DNA of 64,000 nucleotides. It comes from Methylophilus aquaticus (lineage in GTDB: Bacteria > Pseudomonadota > Gammaproteobacteria > Burkholderiales > Methylophilaceae). The DNA is taken from assembly GCF_030769565.1 (NCBI RefSeq), contig NZ_JAVCAP010000002.1, forward strand, positions 62,001 to 126,000, given 5' to 3'. Under the pieces are notes generated by a model. That model was not told the DNA's origin, did no database searches, and saw only the letters and a program-made list of their open reading frames with translations. The translations under genes were made by a program, and so were the position numbers. How positions within the stretch are numbered: position 1 is the stretch's first letter; each line of letters opens with the position of its first letter. Below are positions 26,357 to 35,178 of the stretch, piece by piece.

Positions 26357-27136
26357 TCATTTTGCATGCCTTAATTTCTGGGCGTAAATTGCTGGCGGAA
26401 TCCTGCCACAACTACTGTGAGGTCGAACTTCATTGTAGTCCTGTCGCCACAGCGCAATTGTCTTTCTCGCTTGTGCGAGTGTCTCAAACCATTGCTCGTT
26501 TAAACACTCATCACGGAATTTACCATTGAACGATTCAATGTAGGCATTCTGCGTGGGTTTACCTGGCTGAATCAATAAATGCTCAATCCCATGGGTATGC
26601 ATCCAAGCCATGAATGCCCGACTGGTGAATTCCGGTCCACCATCTGTTCTAATCGCTTTGGGAAATCCTCTGAACCTGGCCGCCTGTTCCAATACTCTGG
26701 TCACGTACAGTCCGCCAATGCCGTGGTCTACTGCAATATCAACACACTCATGTGTCTTGTCATCTGCAATTGTTAGACATTTAAGCTTTCTGCCATTGGC
26801 CAGACTGTCCATGACAAAGTCAATACTCCATACCTGATTAGGGGCATCAGGCACCAGCAATTCAGCACGTTCAGTGACAGGACGCTTTGCTTTCTTACGG
26901 CGCTTAACCCTGAGTTTTTGCTCTGTATACAAGCGATAAATACGCTTGTGATTGACTGTAACGCCTTGGAATCGCAGTAGGTCGTGAATACGTCGATAAC
27001 CAAAGCGGCGACGCTGATGAGCAATTACCTTGATACGCTCACGTAACTCAGCTGTTTGATGCGAATCCTGTGGCGTTTCACGCCAGCTGGATCTGGATAA
27101 CCCCACTAAACGACAAGCACGCCGTTCTGACAGCAT
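26357..27136 (-). CDS. IS3-family transposase OrfB (DDE integrase domain)
   Basis: The catalytic part of the transposase spans at least 259 residues. It shows the HTH_21-like segment (RRRFGYRRIHDLLR), the rve core with Asp in VWSIDFVMD, Asp in IRTDGGPEFTS and Glu in NAYIESFNGKFRDECL, so the DDE triad is complete. The frame is open for about 20 codons upstream of the ATG (KALTPQAKRDGIQRILDAQ), so OrfB is probably made as an OrfAB fusion by -1 frameshifting near TTTTGGGG at the end of orfA. Confidence 0.93.
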   Translation of the reverse strand: MLSERRACRLVGLSRSSWRETPQDSHQTAELRERIKVIAHQRRRFGYRRIHDLLRFQGVTVNHKRIYRLYTEQKLRVKRRKKAKRPVTERAELLVPDAPNQVWSIDFVMDSLANGRKLKCLTIADDKTHECVDIAVDHGIGGLYVTRVLEQAARFRGFPKAIRTDGGPEFTSRAFMAWMHTHGIEHLLIQPGKPTQNAYIESFNGKFRDECLNEQWFETLAQARKTIALWRQDYNEVRPHSSCGRIPPAIYAQKLRHAK

Positions 27137-27183
27137 CTGAGCATCCAGAATGCGCTGTATGCCGTCACGTTTCGCTTGTGGGG

Positions 27184-27450
27184 TTAGCGCTTTACCCCAA
27201 AAGCAACCTTGAGTGCTGCCATATCCAGATGTGCTTCTGCCAGCAATTTCTTAAGCTCCGAGTTCTCTCGCTCAAGTGCTCTGAGCCGTTGCGCCTCAGT
27301 CGCCTCCATGCCGCCAAACTTGGCACGCCACTTATAGAACGTAGCATCACTGAAGCCACCTCGACGACAAATGTCAGTCACTGGTGCGCCAGCTTCTGCT
27401 TCCTTCAAAAAACCAATAATTTGCTCTTCGGTAAATCTGCTCTTCTTCAT
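27184..27450 (-). CDS. IS3-family transposase OrfA (DNA-binding)
   Basis: This 88-residue protein has a helix-turn-helix (FTEEQIIGFLKEAEAG, then FSDATFYKWRAKFGGM) and a C-terminal leucine zipper-like helix (LRALERENSELKKLLAEA) used for dimerisation. The start at 27450 (MKKSRFTEEQ) has GGAG upstream; a GTG at 27459 is in frame. The OrfB phase is -1 relative to this frame. It binds the element ends and regulates transposition. Confidence 0.92.
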   Translation of the reverse strand: MKKSRFTEEQIIGFLKEAEAGAPVTDICRRGGFSDATFYKWRAKFGGMEATEAQRLRALERENSELKKLLAEAHLDMAALKVAFGVKR

Positions 27451-27614
27451 TACATCCACTCCATTGAGTGGACTTTACTAACTTTTAATTGGTAGGGCAA
27501 ACGGGGAGCAGGTCAGTGACCGCAAACTTTTCCAATATGTTTATCCACTCCGAGCGCGCAGAAGAACGCAAAGAAGCCGGTGACAAGCAGGTTTTGTATG
27601 CGAAAATAGCGCCC

Positions 27615-28562
27615 ATGAAACGTATTCTTCTGGTTAAAACCACCTCTATGGGGGATGTCATCCATGCGCTGCCTGTTGTTGAGGATATCCTGCAATATTT
27701 TCCCGATGCGCAGATTGACTGGCTGGTTGAGGAGAGTTTTGCAGATATTCCGCGTTTGCATCCGCAGGTTAAACAAGTGTTTACAGTAGCGGTAAGGCGC
27801 TGGCGCAAACACTGGTGGCGCTGCCAGACCTGGCGTGAAATTGCTACAGTGAGGCAAGCTGTCTCTGCCCAGTCCTATGACGCGGTGCTTGATTTGCAAG
27901 GATTGCTCAAAAGTGCAGTCATGGCTTGTTGGGCGCGTGGTCCGCGCCATGGCTATGACGCACGGTCTATCCGTGAACCTCTGGCTAGTCGCTGTTATCA
28001 GCATGCTTACCCAATTGCCTATCATCAGCATGCCGTAACAAGGATGCGCACGCTTGCCGCCATGGCGCTAGGGTATGCAGTGCCGCAGGATCGCCCGAAT
28101 TATGGTCTTTCCAAACAACATGAGTGCTCTAAAAGAACTGCCTTTCTCGCGTTTCACGCCACCAGCCGTGACAGCAAGTTATGGCCAGAAAACCATTGGG
28201 TTGCGCTTGGTCAGCACTATGCGGCACAAGGTCTGCAGATGTGGTTGCCATGGGCTAGTGCCAGTGAACAGGTCAGGGCGCATCGTATCGCTGTTCAGGT
28301 GCCGCATGCTGTTGTGTTACCTAAACTATCATTGCAACAACTGGCCAATGAAATCCCGCAAGTCTGTTTTGCCGTAGGCGTGGACACCGGCCTCTCTCAT
28401 CTGGCTGCTGCATTGGATGTGCCAGTGGTGGCGATTTATACGGATACTGATCCCGCATTTACCGGGGTGGCAGGTGGTCGTGTTGCAGTTGCAGTCAATA
28501 TTGGTGGCAAAGGGCAGGTGCCTGCGGTCACCACGGTGCTGACACAACTCCGCGCAATTTGA
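27615..28562 (+). CDS. waaC: lipopolysaccharide heptosyltransferase I WaaC
   Basis: This 315-residue GT9 glycosyltransferase adds the first heptose to Kdo2-lipid A. The start at 27615 gives the canonical MKRILLVKTTSMGDVIHALP. Later motifs are IDWLVEESFADIPRLHP, the core ATSRDSKLWPENHWVALG, and the ADP-heptose site VGVDTGLSHLAAALDVPVVAIYT. The frame is open upstream to 27489, inside the end of the IS element. The IS insertion lies about 100 bp upstream and may have altered its promoter. Confidence 0.92.
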   Translation: MKRILLVKTTSMGDVIHALPVVEDILQYFPDAQIDWLVEESFADIPRLHPQVKQVFTVAVRRWRKHWWRCQTWREIATVRQAVSAQSYDAVLDLQGLLKSAVMACWARGPRHGYDARSIREPLASRCYQHAYPIAYHQHAVTRMRTLAAMALGYAVPQDRPNYGLSKQHECSKRTAFLAFHATSRDSKLWPENHWVALGQHYAAQGLQMWLPWASASEQVRAHRIAVQVPHAVVLPKLSLQQLANEIPQVCFAVGVDTGLSHLAAALDVPVVAIYTDTDPAFTGVAGGRVAVAVNIGGKGQVPAVTTVLTQLRAI

Positions 28563-28595
28563 GTTGCACCGCCGATGCTAGCGTTTAAAAAGTGA

Positions 28596-28748
28596 CTTTA
28601 GGGCGCCTCTACTCATTCATGTTGCCCAGCAAGCCTTGGCGCGATTAAAAAATTTAGATGCCGCATATAGAGGATATGTAAGGAGAAATTTTTTATGCGT
28701 AACGAAGTATCGCAACGGAATTTGAATGATTAGAGGTGCCTTCTAAAG
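28596..28748. repeat. small inverted-repeat (MITE-like) element
   Basis: A 153-bp segment is bounded by imperfect terminal inverted repeats of about 25 bp. The left end reads CTTTAGGGCGCCTCTACTCA and the reverse complement of the right end reads CTTTAGAAGGCACCTCTAAT, with both continuing into TTCA. The interior has an AAGGAG ribosome binding site and a 12-codon frame (MRNEVSQRNLND), perhaps a relic of a transposase gene. No target duplication was obvious. The ends recall IS5-like elements, but the family was not established. Confidence 0.6.
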
Positions 28749-28807
28749 ATTTCCAGTCGAGTTGCCCCTGTCGTTAAATAAAAATCCATAGTTAATCAAG
28801 TGTTACC

Positions 28808-28835
28808 CTTGAAATAAACAGGGATATCCCCAACA
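28808..28835 (+). promoter_or_regulatory. sigma-32 heat-shock promoter of grpE
   Basis: CTTGAAA (28808-28814) and CCCCAACA (from 28828) are separated by 13 bases, a close match to the sigma-32 consensus CTTGAAA-N11-16-CCCCATNT. Transcription would begin about 65-70 bp before the grpE ATG. Confidence 0.85.
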
Positions 28836-28908
28836 TTGTGAAATATTGAGATGAAATTTTTTATTAAACCTTCTCAGGTAGAACAGTGTTGAATTAAAGG
28901 GGAGCCCC

Positions 28909-29457
28909 ATGCAAGAACCAAATACACCTTCCGAGGTGACAGCAAACGAGACCGCAGTGAACGACGGTAAAGTGAATGATGGTACAGAAGCCACTGGTGT
29001 TGGTGCAAACGAAGCACGCATAGCCGAACTGGAGGCCGCGCTGGAAGAAGCCAAAGCACAAGTCCTGTATGTGAAGGCCGAGGGGGAGAACATCCGCCGC
29101 CGCGCCATGGATGATATCGATAAAGCGCGCAAGTTTGCGCTGGAGAAATTCAGCGGCGAGTTGCTGGCAGTCAAGGATAGTCTGGATGCGGCACTGGTGG
29201 TAGAGAGTGCCGATGTAAACAGCTATAAAAGTGGTGTCGAACTGACCTCAAAACAATTGCTCAGCGTGTTTGAAAAATTCAATATTGCTGAAATCAATCC
29301 TGTTGGCGAGAAGTTTGATCCAAACAAACATCAGGCGATCAGTATGGTGCCTGCTGAAGGTGAACCCAATACGGTCTTAAGTGTATTGCAAAAAGGGTAC
29401 GCCTTGAATGAGCGTGTATTGCGTCCGGCACTGGTAACCGTGATTCAAGCCCAATAA
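28909..29457 (+). CDS. grpE: nucleotide exchange factor GrpE
   Basis: This 182-residue protein is the exchange factor that releases ADP from DnaK. It has an acidic, low-complexity N-terminus, a long coiled coil (about residues 40-85, [20 protein letters not shown]) and the C-terminal beta domain with [15 protein letters not shown] and [18 protein letters not shown], which are diagnostic. GGGGAG lies just before the ATG. It is the first gene of grpE-dnaK-dnaJ. Confidence 0.95.
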   Translation: MQEPNTPSEVTANETAVNDGKVNDGTEATGVGANEARIAELEAALEEAKAQVLYVKAEGENIRRRAMDDIDKARKFALEKFSGELLAVKDSLDAALVVESADVNSYKSGVELTSKQLLSVFEKFNIAEINPVGEKFDPNKHQAISMVPAEGEPNTVLSVLQKGYALNERVLRPALVTVIQAQ

Positions 29458-29477
29458 ACCCATATTAAGATCAGGGA

Positions 29478-29505
29478 CTTGAAATCTGCTCAGGCATCCC
29501 AATTA
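29478..29505 (+). promoter_or_regulatory. second sigma-32 promoter, in front of dnaK
   Basis: CTTGAAA (29478-29484) is followed after exactly 13 bases by CCCAATTA (from 29498), giving the same element spacing as the grpE promoter. It would start dnaK transcripts some 40 nt upstream of its ATG. Confidence 0.75.
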
Positions 29506-29550
29506 TTAGAACATCGGTATTGAGATTAACGAATTTAAGGAAATAACAAC

Positions 29551-31473
29551 ATGGCTAAAATTATTGGCATTGATTTGGGGACGACCAACTCCTGCGTCGC
29601 AGTGATGGAAGGCGGCAAACCTCGCGTGATTGAAAACGCTGAAGGTGCGCGCACCACCCCATCCATTATCGCTTATCAGGAAGATGGTGAAATTCTGGTT
29701 GGCGCGCCTGCAAAACGTCAGGCAGTGACTAACCCCAAGAATACTTTGTTTGCGGTCAAGCGTTTAATTGGCCGTCGCTTTGATGAAAAAGAAGTGCAAA
29801 AAGACATCGATCTGATGCCTTATACCATTGCCAAAGCCGATAACGGCGATGCCTGGGTAGAGGTGCGTGGCAATAAACAGGCGCCACCACAGATTTCTGC
29901 CGAAGTCTTGCGCAAAATGAAAAAAACCGCCGAAGACTATCTGGGCGAAGAAGTGACCGAGGCCGTGATCACAGTACCGGCTTACTTTAACGACAGCCAA
30001 CGTCAGGCAACCAAAGATGCAGGCCGTATTGCTGGTCTGGATGTAAAACGTATCATCAACGAACCTACCGCAGCGGCGCTGGCCTTTGGGATGGACAAGC
30101 AGGAAGGTGATCGCAAGATTGCTGTCTACGACTTGGGTGGCGGTACCTTTGATATTTCGATTATCGAAATTACCGAAATTGATGGCGAGCACCAGTTTGA
30201 AGTATTGTCTACCAACGGTGATACTTTCCTCGGTGGTGAAGACTTCGATAACCGTATCATCGACTTCTTGGCTGATGAGTTCAAGAAAGAAAACGGTCTG
30301 GACCTGCGCAACGACTTGCTGGCTAAACAGCGTCTGAAAGAAGCCGCTGAGAAAGCCAAAATTGAGTTGTCAGGTGCGCAACAAACCGAAGTGAACCTGC
30401 CTTACATTACGGCAGATGCCACCGGACCTAAACACTTGGTGGTGAAAATCACTCGCGCTAAACTGGAATCTCTGGTTGAAGAGTTGATCGAGCGCACCAT
30501 TGCGCCTTGCAAAACTGCATTGAAAGATGCCGGAGTGTCTCCTTCAGACATTTCTGATGTGATTCTGGTCGGTGGTCAAAGCCGCATGCCAAAAGTGCAA
30601 GAAAAAGTGAAAGAGATTTTTGGCAAGGAACCACGTAAAGACGTGAACCCGGATGAAGCCGTGGCCGTGGGTGCTGCGATTCAGGGTGGTGTGTTGAAGG
30701 GCGACGTGAAAGACGTCTTGCTGCTGGACGTGACACCGTTGTCGCTGGGGATTGAGACCCTGGGCAGCGTGATGACCAAGCTGATCAAGAAAAACACCAC
30801 GATTCCGACCAAGGCATCGCAAGTGTTTTCAACAGCCGAAGACAACCAGAATGCGGTGACCATTCACGTGTTGCAAGGTGAGCGTGAAATGGCGTCTGGC
30901 AACAAGAGCCTGGGGCAGTTTAACCTGAGCGACATTCCACCATCCCCACGTGGCATGCCGCAAATTGAAGTGACATTCGATATCGATGCCAACGGTATTT
31001 TGCACGTGTCTGCCAAAGATAAAGCCACCGGCAAAGAGAACAAAATCACCATCAAGGCCAACTCCGGTTTGTCTGAAGAAGAAATTCAGCGCATGGAAGA
31101 AGATGCGGCTAAATATGCTGACGAAGACAAAAAACTGCGTGAACTGGTGGATGCCCGCAACCAGGCTGACAGCGTGTTGCACAGTGTGAAGAAGTCGCTG
31201 GCTGAACATGGCGACAAGATTGAGGCTGAGGAAAAAGCCAAGATTGAAGACGCGATTAAAGAGCTGGAGGCGGTAGCCAAGGATGGCGATGATAAAGAAG
31301 TCATCGAAGCCAAAACCAATGCCTTGATGGAAGCTTCACAAAAATTGGGTGAGAAGGTTTACGCTGAACAACAGGCGCAGGCTAACACTGAGAGCGCACA
31401 GCAGCCTGAAGGTGAAAAGACGGTTGAAGGCGATGTAGTGGATGCCGAGTTTGAAGAAGTGAAAAAAGACTAA
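29551..31473 (+). CDS. dnaK: chaperone protein DnaK (Hsp70)
   Basis: This 640-residue Hsp70 chaperone begins [19 protein letters not shown] and keeps all signature segments: [52 protein letters not shown] and the linker [16 protein letters not shown]. The C-terminal lid is followed by the typical [12 protein letters not shown] tail. It folds and refolds client proteins with DnaJ and GrpE. AAGGA precedes the start. Confidence 0.98.
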   Translation: MAKIIGIDLGTTNSCVAVMEGGKPRVIENAEGARTTPSIIAYQEDGEILVGAPAKRQAVTNPKNTLFAVKRLIGRRFDEKEVQKDIDLMPYTIAKADNGDAWVEVRGNKQAPPQISAEVLRKMKKTAEDYLGEEVTEAVITVPAYFNDSQRQATKDAGRIAGLDVKRIINEPTAAALAFGMDKQEGDRKIAVYDLGGGTFDISIIEITEIDGEHQFEVLSTNGDTFLGGEDFDNRIIDFLADEFKKENGLDLRNDLLAKQRLKEAAEKAKIELSGAQQTEVNLPYITADATGPKHLVVKITRAKLESLVEELIERTIAPCKTALKDAGVSPSDISDVILVGGQSRMPKVQEKVKEIFGKEPRKDVNPDEAVAVGAAIQGGVLKGDVKDVLLLDVTPLSLGIETLGSVMTKLIKKNTTIPTKASQVFSTAEDNQNAVTIHVLQGEREMASGNKSLGQFNLSDIPPSPRGMPQIEVTFDIDANGILHVSAKDKATGKENKITIKANSGLSEEEIQRMEEDAAKYADEDKKLRELVDARNQADSVLHSVKKSLAEHGDKIEAEEKAKIEDAIKELEAVAKDGDDKEVIEAKTNALMEASQKLGEKVYAEQQAQANTESAQQPEGEKTVEGDVVDAEFEEVKKD

Positions 31474-31522
31474 TCGTGACAGGGTGTGGGTGCTGTGCGC
31501 CTACACTGATTCTTGATGCTGG

Positions 31523-31554
31523 CAAACACACCTCGCTGATAACGGGTGTGTTTG
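31523..31554 (+). promoter_or_regulatory. stem-loop between dnaK and dnaJ
   Basis: A perfect 10-bp stem, CAAACACACC (31523-31532) with GGTGTGTTTG (31545-31554), encloses a 12-nt loop. No T-run follows, so it is not a standard terminator. It could be a partial attenuator, an RNA processing site or a stability element that lowers dnaJ relative to dnaK. Confidence 0.55.
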
Positions 31555-31587
31555 TCTATATGGCGCATGCGCTTAAACGGAAGAATT

Positions 31588-32721
31588 ATGGCAGCTGCAA
31601 AAAAAGATTACTATGAAGTGTTGGGTGTGAATCGCGATGCCAGTGATGAGGAAATTAAAAAGTCCTTTAAAAAGCTGGCGATGAAGTTTCACCCGGACCG
31701 TAACCCTGATAACCCCAAAGCCGAAGAAAGTTTTAAAGAGGCTAAAGAAGCTTATGAAATATTGAGTGACGAGGAAAAGCGTGCAGCGTATGACCAGTAT
31801 GGTCATGCTGGCGTGGATCCAAGCATGGGCGGCGGTAATGGTTTTGGCGGCTTTAATGGTGGCGGCTTTAGTGATGCTTTTGGTGATATTTTCGGTGATA
31901 TTTTCGGCGGTAGCCGAGGAGGTCAACGTTCAAATGTCTATCGTGGTGCTGACTTGCGCTACAACCTTGAAATTACGCTGGAAGAAGCTGCCCGAGGCGC
32001 CGAGACCAAGATTCGGATTCCGGTACAAACGGCATGCGAAACCTGTCATGGCTCTGGTGCACGTCCTGGCACTTCGCCTGTTACGTGTACCACCTGTAAC
32101 GGACACGGTCAGGTGCGTATGCAGCAGGGGTTCTTCTCGGTACAGCAAACGTGTCCAAAGTGCCATGGCACCGGGAAAATGGTCAAAGACCCTTGTCCAA
32201 CCTGCCATGGTAATGGTCGTGTCAAACAAAACAAAACGCTTAACGTTAAAATTCCTGCAGGGGTAGATGAGGGTGATCGTATTCGTCTGAGTGGTGAGGG
32301 TGAAGCCGGTGTGAATGGCGGTCCTACAGGTGACCTCTACGTAGTTGTGCATTTAAAAGAGCATTCAATTTTTCAGCGAGATGGAGCCAATTTGCATTGC
32401 GAAATGCCAATCAGTTTTAGTACTGCGGCATTGGGGGGGGAAATAGAAGTACCAACGCTGGATGGTGCTGCGAAAATGAAAATTCCTGCCGAGACCCAAA
32501 CTGGTGGCGTATTCCGGTTGCGTGGTAAAGGCATCAAGCCATTGCGCTCAAACGAGTACGGCGACTTGATGGTGCATGTAGTGGTAGAAACACCGGTTAA
32601 ACTGACTGAAAAGCAGAAAGACTTGTTGCGCGAGTTTGAGAGCAGTACGCAGGCCGATGCTGGAAAACACAGTCCGAAAAACAAAAGCTGGGTAGACAAG
32701 GCCCGTGATTTTTTTAGCTAG
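31588..32721 (+). CDS. dnaJ: chaperone protein DnaJ (Hsp40)
   Basis: This 377-residue type I Hsp40 has the J domain ([20 protein letters not shown], with HPD at about residue 33-35), a Gly/Phe-rich linker (about 75-110), four CxxCxGxG zinc repeats ([32 protein letters not shown]) and the C-terminal substrate domain. The start at 31588 follows GGAAG; an upstream frame from 31546 adds residues unlike DnaJ. It has no sigma-32 site of its own. Confidence 0.97.
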   Translation: MAAAKKDYYEVLGVNRDASDEEIKKSFKKLAMKFHPDRNPDNPKAEESFKEAKEAYEILSDEEKRAAYDQYGHAGVDPSMGGGNGFGGFNGGGFSDAFGDIFGDIFGGSRGGQRSNVYRGADLRYNLEITLEEAARGAETKIRIPVQTACETCHGSGARPGTSPVTCTTCNGHGQVRMQQGFFSVQQTCPKCHGTGKMVKDPCPTCHGNGRVKQNKTLNVKIPAGVDEGDRIRLSGEGEAGVNGGPTGDLYVVVHLKEHSIFQRDGANLHCEMPISFSTAALGGEIEVPTLDGAAKMKIPAETQTGGVFRLRGKGIKPLRSNEYGDLMVHVVVETPVKLTEKQKDLLREFESSTQADAGKHSPKNKSWVDKARDFFS

Positions 32722-32929
32722 CCGCTGATTTTCTAACCAGTTTTGGTCGCATTCGTTGATTCAGGGTATGGTGGCCAGTCTGGTTATCGTACCCTGTTCC
32801 AATCACTTGCATGGAGATAAGTAATTGTTTTTATTAAAGTTACAATTTGATAACAATTGAATTTTAACTTTTACAATTCAGTTACAGCTTCGTCAAATTG
32901 CTGCAATAACTCCCTCTTAAAATGAACTC

Positions 32930-33050
32930 ATCTTTAAACGAAACACACAATGCTTCGTTTGATGGCTAGATTTAGTTGATTTTGTCAACACTAGCATTGA
33001 TTTCCTCCTGATCCAAACCCCCTTTTGCCCGCAATAGCGGGCATTTTTTT
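32930..33050 (+). ncRNA. second candidate small RNA with a TTTCCTCC motif
   Basis: The region has no reading frame but a chain of stems: AAACGAA/TTCGTTT (32936-32960), a nested GCTAG...GTTGA/TCAAC...CTAGC structure (32965-32995), then TTTCCTCC (33001-33008) in a loop closed by a weak bulged stem (TTGAT/ATCCAA), and an intrinsic terminator. The size (about 120 nt) and the arrangement mirror the candidate at 448-581. TAAAAT at 32918-32923 may be a -10 element; no good -35 was seen. Confidence 0.5.
33027..33050 (+). terminator. intrinsic terminator of the second small RNA candidate
   Basis: GCCCGC (33027-33032) pairs with GCGGGC (33037-33042) and is followed by seven T residues. It lies some 300 bp after dnaJ, too far to be its simplest terminator. 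Confidence 0.85.
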
Positions 33051-33194
33051 GTCCGTTAATACATTTTATGCTGATTTTAAGGGCTGACTGGCTATCAAAG
33101 ATAGCCTAAGTATTTGAATTGGTTTATGCTTGAAGCGATTGGGGGCGCTATTGACAGCTCTAAGGCGCAGAGATGGTTTGTATGAACGTTTACT

Positions 33195-33986
33195 ATGACA
33201 AGAATAGCCATTTTTAATCAAAAAGGAGGCGTGGGGAAAACCACGACTACGCTTAATCTGGCAGGTGCTTTTCATCGCCAACAACATCAGGTTGCATTGC
33301 TGGATTTTGATCCGCAAGCACATTTGACCAGTATCTATAAACACATCGGTCTCGATCACCACAAGCATTTATTTCATTTTTATCAGTCAGATGTGCCCCT
33401 TGCTCAGTTAATGCAGCCTGTACGCGCAGAGATGATGCTGTTGTCTGCGAATGCAGAATTGATGAAAGTTGACTCCCACTTTGGGCGTGGTCCCATCATT
33501 CTCAAAAAACTTAATCACGGTTTGAATGTATTGTCTGAAACACACCCTGACACGGATATTTTTATTGATTGCTGTCCGTATGTCGGTGTGATTTCACTGA
33601 ATGCGGTATTTGCCAGTGATTTAATTATTATTCCAGTTTCATCAGATTATTTTTCTATCAACTCTGCGGTGAAGGTCGAAAAAGCATTGCGTGCACTGGA
33701 GCCTGTCTTAAAGCGGCGCATTGAACGACGTTATTTGCTGACACGGGCAGACAAGCGCAAGAAAATGACCGTGGAAGTCGAGCAGGAAATGCGGCGCCTG
33801 TTTGGGCGCGAGGTGTTGGTCACCAAGATCTCTGAAAATATTGCCTTGGCCGAGAGTCCGCGCATTGGCAAAAATGTATTTGATTATGATGCAGGCAGCC
33901 CCGGTGCCCGTGACTACATGGCCTTGTATTTTGAGTTGCAGGATGTCAGCAAGCAGCTACCCGAGAAAGCTGTGGCTGTTGCATAA
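33195..33986 (+). CDS. ParA/MinD-family ATPase, orphan
   Basis: This 263-residue deviant Walker ATPase has the P-loop KGGVGKTTTTLNLA near residues 10-23, the switch segment LLDFDPQAHLT, and DIFIDCCPYVGVIS in place of the usual DxxxIDxPP. It ends with an LAESPRIGKNVFDYD segment as in plasmid-type ParA/Soj proteins. No ParB or parS partner is nearby, so it is probably not the chromosome-partition ParA; positioning of another cargo is possible. No clear ribosome binding site was seen. Its stop abuts the corA stop. Confidence 0.85.
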   Translation: MTRIAIFNQKGGVGKTTTTLNLAGAFHRQQHQVALLDFDPQAHLTSIYKHIGLDHHKHLFHFYQSDVPLAQLMQPVRAEMMLLSANAELMKVDSHFGRGPIILKKLNHGLNVLSETHPDTDIFIDCCPYVGVISLNAVFASDLIIIPVSSDYFSINSAVKVEKALRALEPVLKRRIERRYLLTRADKRKKMTVEVEQEMRRLFGREVLVTKISENIALAESPRIGKNVFDYDAGSPGARDYMALYFELQDVSKQLPEKAVAVA

Positions 33987-35072
33987 TCATTGCTGATGAC
34001 GGCTGCTTAGCCATTGTCGCCGCCAGAATACCAGCAGCATCGCGATGGCGATGGTCAGCATGATCAGAATCGCCCACCAGAAACCATAGGTGTCATCTAT
34101 CCAGGGCATTTTGCTGAAATTCATGCCAAAAATACCAGCGATGAGGGTGGCAGGCATAAACAGCATGGCCACCACGGTGAGTGCCCTGACCTCAAGATTG
34201 ACGCGCTGGCTGAGGCTGGTCATGTAGATATCCATCAACCCGCTCAGCGTATCGCGAATCGCTTCCAGTGACTCGGTAAAGTGCACCGTATGATCATACA
34301 GGTCGCGCAGATAGGGCACCGTTTGCGGGCTGAAAAAACCGTGCTCATTACGTATCAGGCTGTTCAGGACTTCGCGTAAAGGCCACACTGCCCGGCGTAA
34401 TTCAATACTCACATGTTTTAAGCGATGAATATTTTGCAGGTCTTCAGGGCTGGGATTGTCCAATAAGTGGGCCTCCAGGCGCTCAGCATCCTCGTTGATC
34501 GCTTCCAGTACCTGGAAGTAACGTTCCATCAGGCTGTCCAGTAGCGCATAACAAAGATAATCCACGCCGCTTTTGCGCAGTAATGCCTGTCCCTGACGCA
34601 AACGCTCCCTAACGGGCTCAAAGCTTCCTGATGGACGCTCCTGAAAGGTCAGTAACCATTCTCGGCCTAATGCCATGCTGATTTGTTCGGAACTGACGCT
34701 CAAGCTTTCTGCATCGTAGTAGAACAGGCGTGTTTCAAGAAATAGATATTCCGGATAGCTATCCAGCTTGGCGCGTTGTTCCGTATTCAGGATATCATCC
34801 AGCACCAGTGGATGCAGGCTAAACCGCTTGGCAACCGCTTGCAGCAAGGCAATGTCCAGTACACCATGCACATTGATCCAAGCCACGTGTGCAGGCGGGG
34901 CTTGCCAGTGGGTAATCTCCTGCATGGTGAGTTGCTGTGAAACCAGCTCTTCAGCGTTGTAGCACATTTTATGGATGCAGGCTGTGGCTTCAGCGCTGGC
35001 GGGCGAGGTGATTACCTTGTTGTCAGTGCCGAGCAAGCGGTGCTTGCGGTGCATGTGTTTGCGTTTGGACAT
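33987..35072 (-). CDS. corA: magnesium/cobalt transport protein CorA
   Basis: This 361-residue CorA-type Mg2+ channel has a large cytoplasmic N-terminal funnel, a long helix, and two C-terminal transmembrane helices with the selectivity motif GMN in GIFGMNFSKMPWID between them. The N-terminal 35 residues, rich in basic residues, are more extended than in E. coli. It is convergent with the ParA-like gene with no bases between the stops, so no terminator fits between them. Confidence 0.93.
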   Translation of the reverse strand: MSKRKHMHRKHRLLGTDNKVITSPASAEATACIHKMCYNAEELVSQQLTMQEITHWQAPPAHVAWINVHGVLDIALLQAVAKRFSLHPLVLDDILNTEQRAKLDSYPEYLFLETRLFYYDAESLSVSSEQISMALGREWLLTFQERPSGSFEPVRERLRQGQALLRKSGVDYLCYALLDSLMERYFQVLEAINEDAERLEAHLLDNPSPEDLQNIHRLKHVSIELRRAVWPLREVLNSLIRNEHGFFSPQTVPYLRDLYDHTVHFTESLEAIRDTLSGLMDIYMTSLSQRVNLEVRALTVVAMLFMPATLIAGIFGMNFSKMPWIDDTYGFWWAILIMLTIAIAMLLVFWRRQWLSSRHQQ

Positions 35073-35178
35073 GTTAAGTATCTATCACAGTAGGAATGTA
35101 TGCATGTCGGAAAAGCCCGGACAGGTGTGCAAGCAGTCTATGATAAAATAAAACAAAATTTTTCAGTGAGAAAATCGC

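Larger units (their letters stand above)
26304..27515 (-). mobile_element. IS3-family insertion sequence (IS407-like), intact
   Basis: This 1212-bp element is bounded by imperfect terminal inverted repeats beginning TGACCTGCCCCC on the left and TGACCTGCTCCC (reverse strand) on the right, with further matches such as AAGTTAG and AAAGTCC inward. It is flanked by a perfect 4-bp target duplication, GTGA, at 26300-26303 and 27516-27519. It holds two overlapping-phase genes, orfA and orfB. Four-base duplications and this OrfA/OrfB type are typical of the IS407 group. Clean ends and intact frames suggest a recent insertion. Confidence 0.95.
28563..28908. other. gene-free interval between waaC and grpE
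   Basis: This 346-bp interval contains a small inverted-repeat element (28596-28748) and the sigma-32 promoter of grpE (28808-28835). Nothing else was recognised. Confidence 0.7.
32722..33194. other. gene-free interval between dnaJ and the ParA-like gene
   Basis: This 473-bp, AT-rich interval holds a stem-loop just after dnaJ (CAGGGTA/TACCCTG, 32762-32796), the second small RNA candidate (about 32930-33050), and a short perfect hairpin (GGCTATC/GATAGCC, 33090-33106) upstream of the ParA-like gene. No convincing protein gene was found. Confidence 0.6.

Noticed and set aside
27489-27614. A 42-codon N-terminal extension of WaaC reaching into the IS element
   Set aside because: The canonical heptosyltransferase start MKRILLVKTTSMGD lies at 27615; the extension begins inside the inserted element, so it cannot be ancestral.
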